From Scytonema sp. UIC 10036 (lineage in GTDB: Bacteria; Cyanobacteriota; Cyanobacteriia; Cyanobacteriales; Nostocaceae), in contig NZ_WJFC01000357.1 in NCBI RefSeq assembly GCF_009725235.1, positions 1 to 6,532 on the forward strand: a DNA stretch of 6,532 bases. The letters run 5' to 3'. Position 1 is the first letter of the stretch. The number at the start of each line of letters is the position of its first letter. The position numbers were made by a program, and so were the translations under genes. This document shows positions 1-5,408 of this stretch, piece after piece. The notes below the pieces were generated by a model. The model saw only the letters and a program-made list of their open reading frames with translations. It was not told where the DNA came from and did not search any database.

Positions 1-76
1 CTAACCACTAACCACTAACCACTAACCACTAACCACTAACCACTAACCACTAACCACTAACCACTAACCACTAACC
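1..76 (-). repeat. Heptamer tandem array (TGGTTAG)n at the sufD 3' end
   Basis: Ten perfect copies of CTAACCA (plus strand; TGGTTAG on the minus strand) occupy 1-70 and a six-base partial copy fills 71-76. The array has no mismatches and continues past the left edge, so its full size is unknown. It is a short tandemly repeated repeat of the kind known from heterocystous cyanobacteria. Its first units, read from sufD, are translated: they encode the final Val-Ser-Gly and the TAG stop. Related but less uniform heptamers occur at 5227-5260 and 6373-6512. The lack of divergence suggests recent expansion or active slippage. Confidence 0.95.
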
Positions 77-1440
77 TTTTGCATAAGAGATTGTCTCACT
101 GAAGGAACAGGTATTTGATTGATGATTTCAGCAGCAAAGGCATTCACCAATAAGTTGCAAGCATCATTGGCATCAATACCCCGACTTTGCAGATAGAAAA
201 TTTCATCATCTTCTAACTGACTCACAGTAGCACCATGGGCGCACTTTACATTATCAGCAGTAATCTCTAATTGAGGTTTGGTATCAATTCTGGCTTTAGA
301 GGATAACAACAAATTCTGATTTAACTGGGCTGCATCCGTCAACTGTGCGGGCTTCGGAACAAAAATCTTACCGTTAAACACTCCATGAGCGCGATCGCTA
401 AGAATACACTTGTGCAATTGCTTGCTTATACCATGAGGATAATTCAATGCGATCGCACTGTGAGTATCCGCCAACTGTTGTCCCCCAATCATCGTCAATC
501 CATTGAGAACAGTTTCTGTCTGCTCCCCAGTTTGCAAAATCTCTAAATTATGACGTGAAAGCTTCCCACCAAAAGTTACGGCGTGACAACCATACCAACT
601 GTAACGAGCTTGAGAAACAGCCGTCTTCCCAATATGAAGAGCCTCAGCACTTTCCGTCTCAATCCTGGTATGATTTACCCGAGCATTTTCCCCAACCCAA
701 ATCTCCGTAACTGCATTAGTAAAATATACACCCTCTTCCTCTGCGCCCTCTGCGCCTCTGCGGTTCACATACTCTTCTACTAACGTCACACTACTACCAG
801 TCTCCGCCACAACCAAACAACGCGGAAGAGAAATTCCAGACTTCTCACCAGTAGCAACAAATCCCAAATGAATCGGTGTTTCAACAACCACATTCTTTGA
901 TACCCATACTACCGCAACATCAACCATTCCGCTTGTATTAAGAGCAGTAAACAGTTCATGCGCCCCTTCAGTTTGAGCCAAATATTCCTGTACGCGATCG
1001 CTATACGTAGCAGGTAAATCAGCTAAATTGCTAACGACAACCCCATCTGGTAAACCCGCAACCGAGGACAATTCAGATGAATAAACCCCGTTAACAAACA
1101 CCAACCGACTGGTTGCTGCTTCTGGTAATGTTTGTAGAGACGTGCTATCAACAGACGCCCCACCTCTCGTCTCTACATTAAATTGAATTTTCCGCAAAAA
1201 AGATAAATCAGTGAAGCGCCATTCTTCATCACGAGTTGTAGGCAATATGGATTGACGAACCCAAAAAACGGCGCGTTCCCGTAACTCCTGCAACCAAGAT
1301 ACATTGTCGTGATGTGTCTCAACACCACGGACAATTTTGTTCAACAAATCTATCAGATAAGCATCTCTATCCAACACAGTAGATGCTAAATCAATTGAAT
1401 GGGAATTAGGAACTGGACTCGGAGAAACAAGAATACTCAT
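64..1440 (-). CDS. sufD: SufD, Fe-S cluster assembly scaffold subunit
   Basis: SufD pairs with SufB and SufC in the cytosolic SufBCD complex that builds Fe-S clusters. The 458-residue product has the SufB/SufD beta-helix core and ends with the family signature: C400 and H402 in KCAHGATV correspond by motif to the Cys/His pair implicated in E. coli SufD, followed by DDEIFYLQSRGI (411-422). The ATG overlaps the sufC stop as TAATG, with a good Shine-Dalgarno (GAGGTGA) seven bases upstream, so the start is well supported and translation is probably coupled. Oddities: residues about 88-103 derive from an inverted-repeat element, residues 226-236 (NRRGAEGAEEE) from a CCTCTGCG repeat, and the terminal VSG-stop from a heptamer array. 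The frame is intact and the conserved C-terminal motifs are kept, so the gene is probably functional. Three perfect HIP1 sites lie inside it. sufS would be expected beyond the left edge. Confidence 0.96.
   Translation of the reverse strand: MSILVSPSPVPNSHSIDLASTVLDRDAYLIDLLNKIVRGVETHHDNVSWLQELRERAVFWVRQSILPTTRDEEWRFTDLSFLRKIQFNVETRGGASVDSTSLQTLPEAATSRLVFVNGVYSSELSSVAGLPDGVVVSNLADLPATYSDRVQEYLAQTEGAHELFTALNTSGMVDVAVVWVSKNVVVETPIHLGFVATGEKSGISLPRCLVVAETGSSVTLVEEYVNRRGAEGAEEEGVYFTNAVTEIWVGENARVNHTRIETESAEALHIGKTAVSQARYSWYGCHAVTFGGKLSRHNLEILQTGEQTETVLNGLTMIGGQQLADTHSAIALNYPHGISKQLHKCILSDRAHGVFNGKIFVPKPAQLTDAAQLNQNLLLSSKARIDTKPQLEITADNVKCAHGATVSQLEDDEIFYLQSRGIDANDACNLLVNAFAAEIINQIPVPSVRQSLMQKVSG
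391..398. repeat. HIP1 octamer GCGATCGC
   Basis: This is a perfect copy of the highly iterated palindrome HIP1, abundant in many cyanobacterial genomes and useful here as a taxonomic marker. All three perfect copies I found lie within sufD. A 7/8 match (GCGATCGT) lies in the membrane-protein gene near 5961. Confidence 0.9.
449..456. repeat. HIP1 octamer, second copy
   Basis: Perfect GCGATCGC, 58 bases from the first copy and inside sufD. Confidence 0.9.
731..768. repeat. CCTCTGCG-type dispersed repeat inside sufD
   Basis: Three copies of CCTCTGCG (738-745, 747-754, 755-762) sit in a pyrimidine-rich stretch followed by GTTCAC. The pattern resembles the dispersed CTCTGCGCCTCTGCG family that I recall from intergenic regions of filamentous cyanobacteria. 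Here it is coding on the minus strand and gives SufD residues 226-236, a charged low-complexity segment. As I remember other cyanobacterial SufD proteins, EYV is followed closely by GVYFTNAVTEIW, so the segment looks like an insertion. That comparison is from memory, not from an alignment. Confidence 0.65.
994..1001. repeat. HIP1 octamer, third copy
   Basis: Perfect GCGATCGC within the sufD coding region. Confidence 0.9.
1133..1177. repeat. MITE-like inverted-repeat element inside sufD
   Basis: Perfect 10-bp inverted repeats TGTAGAGACG (1133-1142) and CGTCTCTACA (1168-1177) flank a 25-bp interior, making a 45-bp element. The TGTAGAGACG terminus resembles a common dispersed repeat of heterocystous cyanobacteria (family recalled from memory). 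Forty-five bases preserve frame, and the element encodes SufD residues about 88-103, between the N-terminal WRFTDLSFLRK segment and the conserved RLVFVNGVYS strand. The inverted repeat is seen directly; that it is a mobile insertion is inference. Confidence 0.7.
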
Positions 1441-2228
1441 TACACAGTCACCTCAACTCCATTTTCTTCCAACACCCAGTCATAACCGCGAGATTCCAAC
1501 TCCAACGCCAGTTCCTTACCACCACTGGTAATAATCTGTCCTCGCGCCATCACATGAACGTAGTCTGGTACGATGTAATTCAACAACCTTTGGTAGTGAG
1601 TAATCATAATTGTCGCATTCTCAGGGCTTGTGAGTTGATTCACCCCGTTCGCCACAATTTTCAGCGCATCAATATCCAAACCCGAATCTGTTTCATCCAA
1701 AATTGCCAACCTTGGTTCTAAAAGCGCCATCTGTAGAATCTCATTGCGCTTCTTCTCACCACCAGAAAACCCTTCATTGACGCTACGGCTGAGGAAAGCA
1801 GAATTCATCTTTACCACTTCCAGCTTTTGCTCTACCAAGTCATCAAAATCAAAAGCATCCAATTCCTCCAAGCCCCGTGCTTTCTGACGGGAATTGTAAG
1901 CTACCCGTAAGAAATCCAAATTGCTCACACCAGGAATTTCCAAAGGATACTGAAATGCCAAAAATATTCCAGAGCGGGCGCGTTCTTCCGGTTCCATCTC
2001 CAACAAGTTTTGTCCCTGGAAAATAATTTCCCCGCCAGTTACCTCATAAGCAGGATGCCCAGCCAAAACTTTAGAAAAAGTACTTTTACCAGAACCATTC
2101 GGTCCCATAATCGCATGCACTTCACCCAATCGAACTTCAAGGTTTACACCCTTGAGAATTGGTGTCCCATCAACATTTGCCGTCAAATCTCTCACTGACA
2201 GCACGACTTCACTATTCTCAATAATCAT
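1440..2228 (-). CDS. sufC: SufC, ABC-type ATPase of the SufBCD complex
   Basis: SufC binds and hydrolyses ATP and reshapes the SufB/SufD dimer during cluster assembly. It is a soluble ABC ATPase without membrane segments. The 262 residues show every ABC element: Walker [10 protein letters not shown] (42-50), Q-loop Q93 in AFQYP, signature FSGGEKKR (154-161), Walker B LAILDE (174-179), D-loop SGLD (182-185) and the H-loop His211 in ITHYQR. The SGGEKKR form with ETDSGLD is typical of SufC as opposed to transport ATPases. Length is normal for the family. The ATG follows an AGAGAGGA stretch (2243-2250) at a long spacing of 14 bases, so initiation may be modest. It is separated from sufB by a repeat-filled gap, unlike its tight overlap with sufD. 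Confidence 0.98.
   Translation of the reverse strand: MIIENSEVVLSVRDLTANVDGTPILKGVNLEVRLGEVHAIMGPNGSGKSTFSKVLAGHPAYEVTGGEIIFQGQNLLEMEPEERARSGIFLAFQYPLEIPGVSNLDFLRVAYNSRQKARGLEELDAFDFDDLVEQKLEVVKMNSAFLSRSVNEGFSGGEKKRNEILQMALLEPRLAILDETDSGLDIDALKIVANGVNQLTSPENATIMITHYQRLLNYIVPDYVHVMARGQIITSGGKELALELESRGYDWVLEENGVEVTV
1448..1454 (-). promoter_or_regulatory. sufD ribosome binding site within the sufC 3' end
   Basis: On the minus strand GAGGTGA stands seven bases before the sufD ATG and lies inside the last sufC codons. Together with the TAATG overlap it supports this sufD start and translational coupling. Confidence 0.75.
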
Positions 2229-2264
2229 GATGTGTGTTTTTTTCCTCTCTATTTCGCTCTACCT

Positions 2265-2289
2265 CGTTCCCAGGCTCAGCCTGGGAATG
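2265..2289. repeat. REP-like palindrome P1 upstream of sufC
   Basis: A perfect 10-bp stem, TTCCCAGGCT (2267-2276) with AGCCTGGGAA (2278-2287) around a single central C, extended by a further C-G pair. This is the cyanobacterial AGGCTCAGCCT palindrome family. It is the copy nearest sufC, ending 37 bases before the ATG, and lies outside the tandem array that follows. Confidence 0.9.
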
Positions 2290-2297
2290 CCATACGA

Positions 2298-2336
2298 GAG
2301 GCTCCGCCTCGAATGTATCGTGAGGCAGAGCCTCAC
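2298..2336. repeat. Two short GAGGC hairpins between P1 and the tandem array
   Basis: GAGGC-TCC-GCCTC (2298-2310) and GTGAGGC-AGA-GCCTCAC (2320-2336) form two adjacent hairpins with three-base loops. The right half of the second (GCCTCAC) recurs in every 54-bp unit of the neighbouring array without its partner, so the array units seem to have captured half of this hairpin. Confidence 0.85.
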
Positions 2337-2475
2337 AGTATGCGTTACCAGGCTGAGCCTGGGAACGAGAATTACCCAACAATGCCTCACAGTATGCGTT
2401 ACCAGGCTCAGCCTGGGAACGAGAATTACCCAACAATGCCTCACAGTATGCGTTACCAGGCTCAGCCTGGTAACG
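2330..2475. repeat. 54-bp tandem repeat with embedded REP-like palindromes
   Basis: Palindromes P4 (2343-2367), P5 (2397-2421) and P6 (2451-2475) start exactly 54 bases apart, and the 29-base spacers after P4 and P5 are identical. A 13-base partial unit (2330-2342) precedes them. P6 is a perfect 12-bp inverted repeat (arm CGTTACCAGGCT) around one base; P4 and P5 carry one A/G mismatch in the stem. Because 54 is a multiple of three, reading frames stay open across the array on both strands. Transcribed with the operon, the array should form a row of stable hairpins that could slow decay, stop 3'-to-5' exonucleases or alter the ratio of SufB to SufCD. No T-tract follows on the minus strand, so it is not an intrinsic terminator. 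Confidence 0.93.
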
Positions 2476-2489
2476 AGAAATCCATGACA

Positions 2490-3929
2490 TTACCCAACAC
2501 TACCTTCCAACTTCAGACTCAGTAACTTATCAGCTTCTACAGCAAATTCCATAGGTAGCTGATTGAACACATCCTTACAGAAGCCACTCACCATCATGGA
2601 AATTGCATCTTCTGTGGAAATACCGCGTTGTGCAAAGTAGAAGAGTTGATCTTCCCCAATCTTAGAAGTAGAAGCTTCATGCTCTACCTTGGCAGCATTA
2701 TTCTGCACTTGGATATAAGGGAAAGTATTGGCATGAGCATTATCCCCAATCAACATGGAGTCGCACTGAGAATAATTTCTCGCCCCTTCTGCTTTGGGGT
2801 TGATTTTTACCAATCCGCGATAGCTGTTGCTAGAGTTACCAGCAGAAATCCCCTTAGAAATAATGGTGCTGCGGGTGTTCTTACCAACGTGAATCATTTT
2901 GGTGCCAGTATCAGCTTGCTGCATATTATTTGTCAGCGCGACTGAATAAAACTCACCTACAGAGTTATCACCCACCAACACACAGCTAGGATATTTCCAA
3001 GTAATTGCAGAACCAGTTTCTACTTGAGTCCAAGAAATTTTAGAATTGACGCCTTGGCACAAACCGCGCTTGGTGACAAAATTGTAAATGCCACCTTTTC
3101 CATTTGCATCGCCCGCGTACCAGTTTTGAACGGTTGAGTATTTAATTTCAGCGTTGTCTAAAGCGACAAGTTCGACAACAGCAGCGTGCAATTGGTTGCT
3201 GTCGTACATTGGCGCAGTACAACCTTCAAGGTAAGAAACATAGCTTCCTTCCTCAGCGACAATCAGTGTTCGCTCAAATTGCCCAGTTTCACCGTTGTTA
3301 ATGCGGAAGTATGTAGACAGTTCCATGGGGCATTTCACACCCTTGGGAATGTAAACGAAGGAACCATCGCTAAATACGGCAGAATTTAGGGCTGCAAAGT
3401 AATTATCTGCTACTGGAACAACGCTACCCAAGTACTTTTGTACGAGTTCTGGGTGTTCTTGCAATGCTTCTGAAATGGAGCAGAAGATAACACCATCTTT
3501 AGCTAACTTTTCTTTGAATGTTGTCGCGACGGAAACACTATCAAAAATTGCATCAACTGCAACATTTGCCAGCCGCTTCTGTTCTGATAGGGGGATGCCT
3601 AACTTTTCAAAGGTTTCCAATAAAGTTGGATCGACTTCATTCAAGCTGTTAAGCTTTTGTTTCTTTTGTTTTGGAGCCGAATAGTAGATAATATTCTGAT
3701 AATCTATTGCAGGGTACTTGACACTTGGCCAAGTTGGTTCAACCATTTTTTGCCACTGACGGAAAGCCTTAAGGCGAAAGTCCAACATAAACTCCGGCTC
3801 GTTCTTCTTAGCGGAGATCAGACGGACGATGTCCTCGTTCAGTCCACGGGGAATCGTGTCGGCTTCAATGTCAGTAACAAAGCCGTACTTATATGGCTGG
3901 TTGACTAAGGTTTTGACAGTGGCGCTCAT
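2490..3929 (-). CDS. sufB: SufB, Fe-S cluster assembly scaffold subunit
   Basis: SufB is the main scaffold of SufBCD: it accepts persulfide sulfur delivered from SufS/SufE and assembles the nascent cluster at the SufB-SufD interface. The 479-residue product is full length and matches cyanobacterial SufB throughout, from the N-terminal [16 protein letters not shown] (14-29) through [15 protein letters not shown] (187-201) to [15 protein letters not shown] (424-438). By motif, C389 (SQCDSMLIG), H417 and E418 (EHEAS) match the E. coli SufB Cys405, His433 and Glu434 assembly residues. The ATG is preceded by only a weak AAGAG Shine-Dalgarno at about 10 bases. It is first in the operon, about 98 bases from the predicted transcription start. 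Its stop forms TAATG, opening a 90-codon frame across the repeat gap. Confidence 0.98.
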   Translation of the reverse strand: MSATVKTLVNQPYKYGFVTDIEADTIPRGLNEDIVRLISAKKNEPEFMLDFRLKAFRQWQKMVEPTWPSVKYPAIDYQNIIYYSAPKQKKQKLNSLNEVDPTLLETFEKLGIPLSEQKRLANVAVDAIFDSVSVATTFKEKLAKDGVIFCSISEALQEHPELVQKYLGSVVPVADNYFAALNSAVFSDGSFVYIPKGVKCPMELSTYFRINNGETGQFERTLIVAEEGSYVSYLEGCTAPMYDSNQLHAAVVELVALDNAEIKYSTVQNWYAGDANGKGGIYNFVTKRGLCQGVNSKISWTQVETGSAITWKYPSCVLVGDNSVGEFYSVALTNNMQQADTGTKMIHVGKNTRSTIISKGISAGNSSNSYRGLVKINPKAEGARNYSQCDSMLIGDNAHANTFPYIQVQNNAAKVEHEASTSKIGEDQLFYFAQRGISTEDAISMMVSGFCKDVFNQLPMEFAVEADKLLSLKLEGSVG

Positions 3930-4033
3930 CGGCTGTTACTCTTGCGTTCTTTTTCTCAATCTCTTTAAGGATGGAAGACGGAATATTTAACCGAGCTTCC
4001 TTTTCAAGCTAGCCGAGGTGTGACTCGACTGCT

Positions 4034-4061
4034 ATCATAATAAGTATAAGGACTAAAACAA
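4034..4061 (-). promoter_or_regulatory. Predicted sigma70-type promoter of sufBCD
   Basis: On the minus strand a -35 box TTGTTT (plus positions 4056-4061) is followed after 16 bases by TATGAT (4034-4039), a 5/6 match to the -10 consensus. Transcription would start near 4027, giving a leader of about 98 bases. The -35 box is one arm of the SufR operator, so bound SufR would directly block RNA polymerase. Sequence prediction only. Confidence 0.65.
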
Positions 4062-4075
4062 CATTCGTGTTGTTT
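4056..4075. promoter_or_regulatory. SufR operator (CAAC-N6-GTTG)
   Basis: A perfect inverted repeat has 8-bp arms, AAACAACA (4056-4063) and TGTTGTTT (4068-4075), around TTCG. It contains the CAAC-N6-GTTG core (4059-4062, 4069-4072) reported for SufR binding between sufR and sufB in Synechocystis. It lies 126 bases before the sufB ATG and 65 before the sufR ATG, placed to control both. I saw no second CAAC-N6-GTTG copy in the 211-bp gap. Confidence 0.88.
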
Positions 4076-4101
4076 AACATATCTTTATTTTACGCTAGAT
4101 T
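4073..4101 (+). promoter_or_regulatory. Weak candidate promoter of sufR
   Basis: TTTAAC (4073-4078) and TAGATT (4096-4101) are spaced by 17 bases on the plus strand. Both boxes are poor consensus matches; the -35 begins inside the right arm of the SufR operator, which fits autoregulation. CATAAT (4105-4110) is an alternative -10 without a good -35. Confidence 0.3.
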
Positions 4102-4140
4102 ATCCATAATTTAGCCTTGTCACGATAAATTTTTGGGGCG

Positions 4141-4824
4141 ATGATGGCGACTATCCACCAGTCCTCAACTAAGCAAGATATTCTGGAATATCTTTTAAAA
4201 CACTCACAAGCTACGGCTTTCGATCTGGCTGACGCTTTAGACGTTAGCCCTCAAGCAATTCGTCGTCATATTAAAGATTTGGAGGCGGAGCAACTTATTT
4301 CTCTCTTGTCATCCGTACAAGGGGGGATGGGGCGTCCGCAACATATCTATCAACTGACTCGTCAGGGCAAAGAACGGTTAAATATAAAAGTCAGCGAGCG
4401 TCTCGGCGATAGCTACGGCAAATTCGCCGTTTCTCTACTGGATACATTAGCGGAAACGGTAGGACGAGACGAAGTCACTTCAATTTTACGAAAACAGTGG
4501 GAACGCAAAGCCCAAGATTATCGAGAACGCCTTGGTGACGCTCCTCTATCCGAAAGAGTGGCAACTTTGGTAGAACTGAGAAAAGCTGAAGGCTATATGG
4601 CTGAATGCCATCCAGTACAATCGAGTGAATCATTAGATGATAAGAAATTCATTTTAACCGAGCATAACTGTGCCATTTCCAATGTTGCAGAGTCTTTCCC
4701 TAGTGTTTGCGGCCATGAATTAGAAATGTTTGCTGCTGTCTTGCCAGATTGTACCGTAGAACGTACTCACTGGATTATTAATGGCGAACACCGTTGTGGA
4801 TATCTAGTCCAAGCCAGAAAGTAA
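4141..4824 (+). CDS. sufR: SufR, Fe-S-sensing repressor of the suf operon
   Basis: SufR is a transcription factor that holds an Fe-S cluster and represses sufBCDS and itself; loss of the cluster relieves repression. The 227-residue product has an N-terminal winged helix-turn-helix (about 10-75), with recognition helix SPQAIRRHIKDLEAE (36-50) and wing GGMGRPQHIYQLT (61-73). The C-terminal half ends with C177, C190, C204 and C219, an exact CX12CX13CX14C pattern expected for the SufR cluster site; C156 is an extra cysteine. The start could be ATG 4141 or ATG 4144: a GGGG run at 4135-4138 is better spaced from 4144. Its divergent placement next to sufB and the shared operator confirm the role. 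Confidence 0.96.
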   Translation: MMATIHQSSTKQDILEYLLKHSQATAFDLADALDVSPQAIRRHIKDLEAEQLISLLSSVQGGMGRPQHIYQLTRQGKERLNIKVSERLGDSYGKFAVSLLDTLAETVGRDEVTSILRKQWERKAQDYRERLGDAPLSERVATLVELRKAEGYMAECHPVQSSESLDDKKFILTEHNCAISNVAESFPSVCGHELEMFAAVLPDCTVERTHWIINGEHRCGYLVQARK

Positions 4825-4897
4825 GTGCTTTTATGAGAGGAATTTCCTTTGTGAATGAGAAGCTCTTTATTAATGTTAGGTCATAAAGAATAGGTCT

Positions 4898-4917
4898 TTG
4901 GTAATAGGTATTACCAA
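4898..4917. promoter_or_regulatory. Operator-like 20-bp dyad upstream of the 85-codon gene
   Basis: Perfect 9-bp arms TTGGTAATA (4898-4906) and TATTACCAA (4909-4917) flank GG. The loop is too short and there is no T-tract, so it reads as a protein-binding site rather than a terminator. A weak promoter, TTACCA (4911-4916), 17 bases, TAATAA (4934-4939), would overlap its right arm. The binding protein is unknown, and it does not match the SufR site. The rest of the 141-base gap between sufR and the next gene shows nothing else clear. Confidence 0.5.
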
Positions 4918-4965
4918 GCAACACTCGATTTTCTAATAAAGTTGAATTTTTTTGAATTATTTATT

Positions 4966-5223
4966 ATGAACTTACCACCTCAATCGCCGCCACAATTTTT
5001 AACATTAGAAGAATCAGCAAAGGTTGATGCTGCTTTACTGTCTTCACCAGAAAAGTTCTTAACTAGAATAACTATTTCATCTCTCAGGCTTTTGAATCAT
5101 ATAGCTCAACAGTATAACGTGACTGTTGAGGATTTAACAGCACAACAAGTGATTGATTGGTTTGAGAAAGATAGCAAGATTCGCCGAGAACAGGGCGTGG
5201 ATGCTGCTTATTTGAAGTGGTAA
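4966..5223 (+). CDS. Small conserved-looking cyanobacterial protein of unknown function
   Basis: I recognise the sequence style as a small cyanobacterial hypothetical protein but no named family or function. The frame opens at an ATG at 4942, but the second ATG at 4966 begins MNLPPQSPPQFLTLEES and gives a cleaner 85-residue protein; the eight extra residues (MNFFELFI) come from an AT-rich leader. Neither start has a good Shine-Dalgarno. After a proline-rich N-terminus the product is mostly helical, soluble and acidic/amphipathic, with QYNVTVEDLTAQQVIDWFE and a basic KDSKIRREQG stretch. There is no signal peptide, membrane segment or cysteine. It lies 141 bases after sufR on the same strand with no terminator visible between them, so partial readthrough from sufR is possible, although a dyad and weak promoter suggest independent control. 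Confidence 0.8.
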   Translation: MNLPPQSPPQFLTLEESAKVDAALLSSPEKFLTRITISSLRLLNHIAQQYNVTVEDLTAQQVIDWFEKDSKIRREQGVDAAYLKW

Positions 5224-5226
5224 AAA

Positions 5227-5260
5227 GGGTTAGTGGTTAGTTGTTAGTTGTTAGTGGTAG
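5227..5260 (+). repeat. Short degenerate heptamer array
   Basis: GGGTTAG, TGGTTAG, TTGTTAG, TTGTTAG and a truncated TGGTAG follow the stop codon of the 85-codon gene by three bases. It mixes the unit seen at the left edge (TGGTTAG) with the unit of the right array (TTGTTAG), linking them as one family. Confidence 0.88.
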
Positions 5261-5312
5261 GGTGGACACTTTCCACCACCATGAACATTAAATGGTGGGC
5301 TTTAGCCCTACC
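5256..5312. repeat. 57-bp folded MITE-like or REP-like element
   Basis: Terminal inverted repeats GGTAGGG (5256-5262) and CCCTACC (5306-5312) enclose two hairpins, GGTGGA/TCCACC (5261-5266, 5272-5277) and GGGCT/AGCCC (5297-5301, 5304-5308). The outline resembles the GTAGGGTGGGC...GCCCACCCTAC repeats I recall from filamentous cyanobacteria, here diverged. Its first bases overlap the last heptamer. There is no coding capacity. Confidence 0.7.
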
Positions 5313-5328
5313 TACTACAAAATAACTA

Positions 5329-5354
5329 AAAGTCCGCCTGTGCGGACTTTTTTT
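5329..5354 (+). terminator. Intrinsic terminator after the 85-codon gene, possibly bidirectional
   Basis: A perfect 9-bp stem, AAAGTCCGC (5329-5337) with GCGGACTTT (5342-5350), has a CTGT loop and a run of seven T (5348-5354). It ends plus-strand transcription from sufR and the small gene. In the minus direction the same stem is followed by TTTT then AGTTATTTT, so it may also terminate the convergent membrane-protein gene. Confidence 0.92.
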
Positions 5355-5408
5355 GTCTAGCCTCCAACTTCCTGTCTGAAGGCAATATCAAACTTTTCAA
5401 ACCATTCA

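Noticed and set aside
1..76. Telomere-like or replication-origin repeat
   Set aside because: The heptamer superficially recalls telomeric repeats, but it sits at the end of a bacterial coding gene and matches the known short tandem heptamers of cyanobacteria; the window edge is not evidence of a chromosome end.
583..783. Plus-strand 66-codon frame antisense to sufD
   Set aside because: It lies wholly within conserved sufD coding sequence and its cysteine-rich tail is only the translated CCTCTGCG repeat.
2330..2475. CRISPR array
   Set aside because: The period is regular but both palindrome and spacer are repeated; there are no unique spacers and no cas genes nearby.
2152..2525. Plus-strand open frames of 97 and 111 codons and a second minus-strand frame across the sufB-sufC gap
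   Set aside because: They are by-products of a stop-free tandem repeat whose unit is a multiple of three; they overlap real sufB and sufC codons and have no ribosome sites or protein-like composition.
3186..3908. Several plus-strand frames antisense to sufB
   Set aside because: All sit within the highly conserved sufB frame and lack starts with ribosome sites.
4838..4848. AGGAA-T-TTCCT dyad just after sufR as a terminator
   Set aside because: Five-bp stem with one-base loop and no T-run of the needed length.
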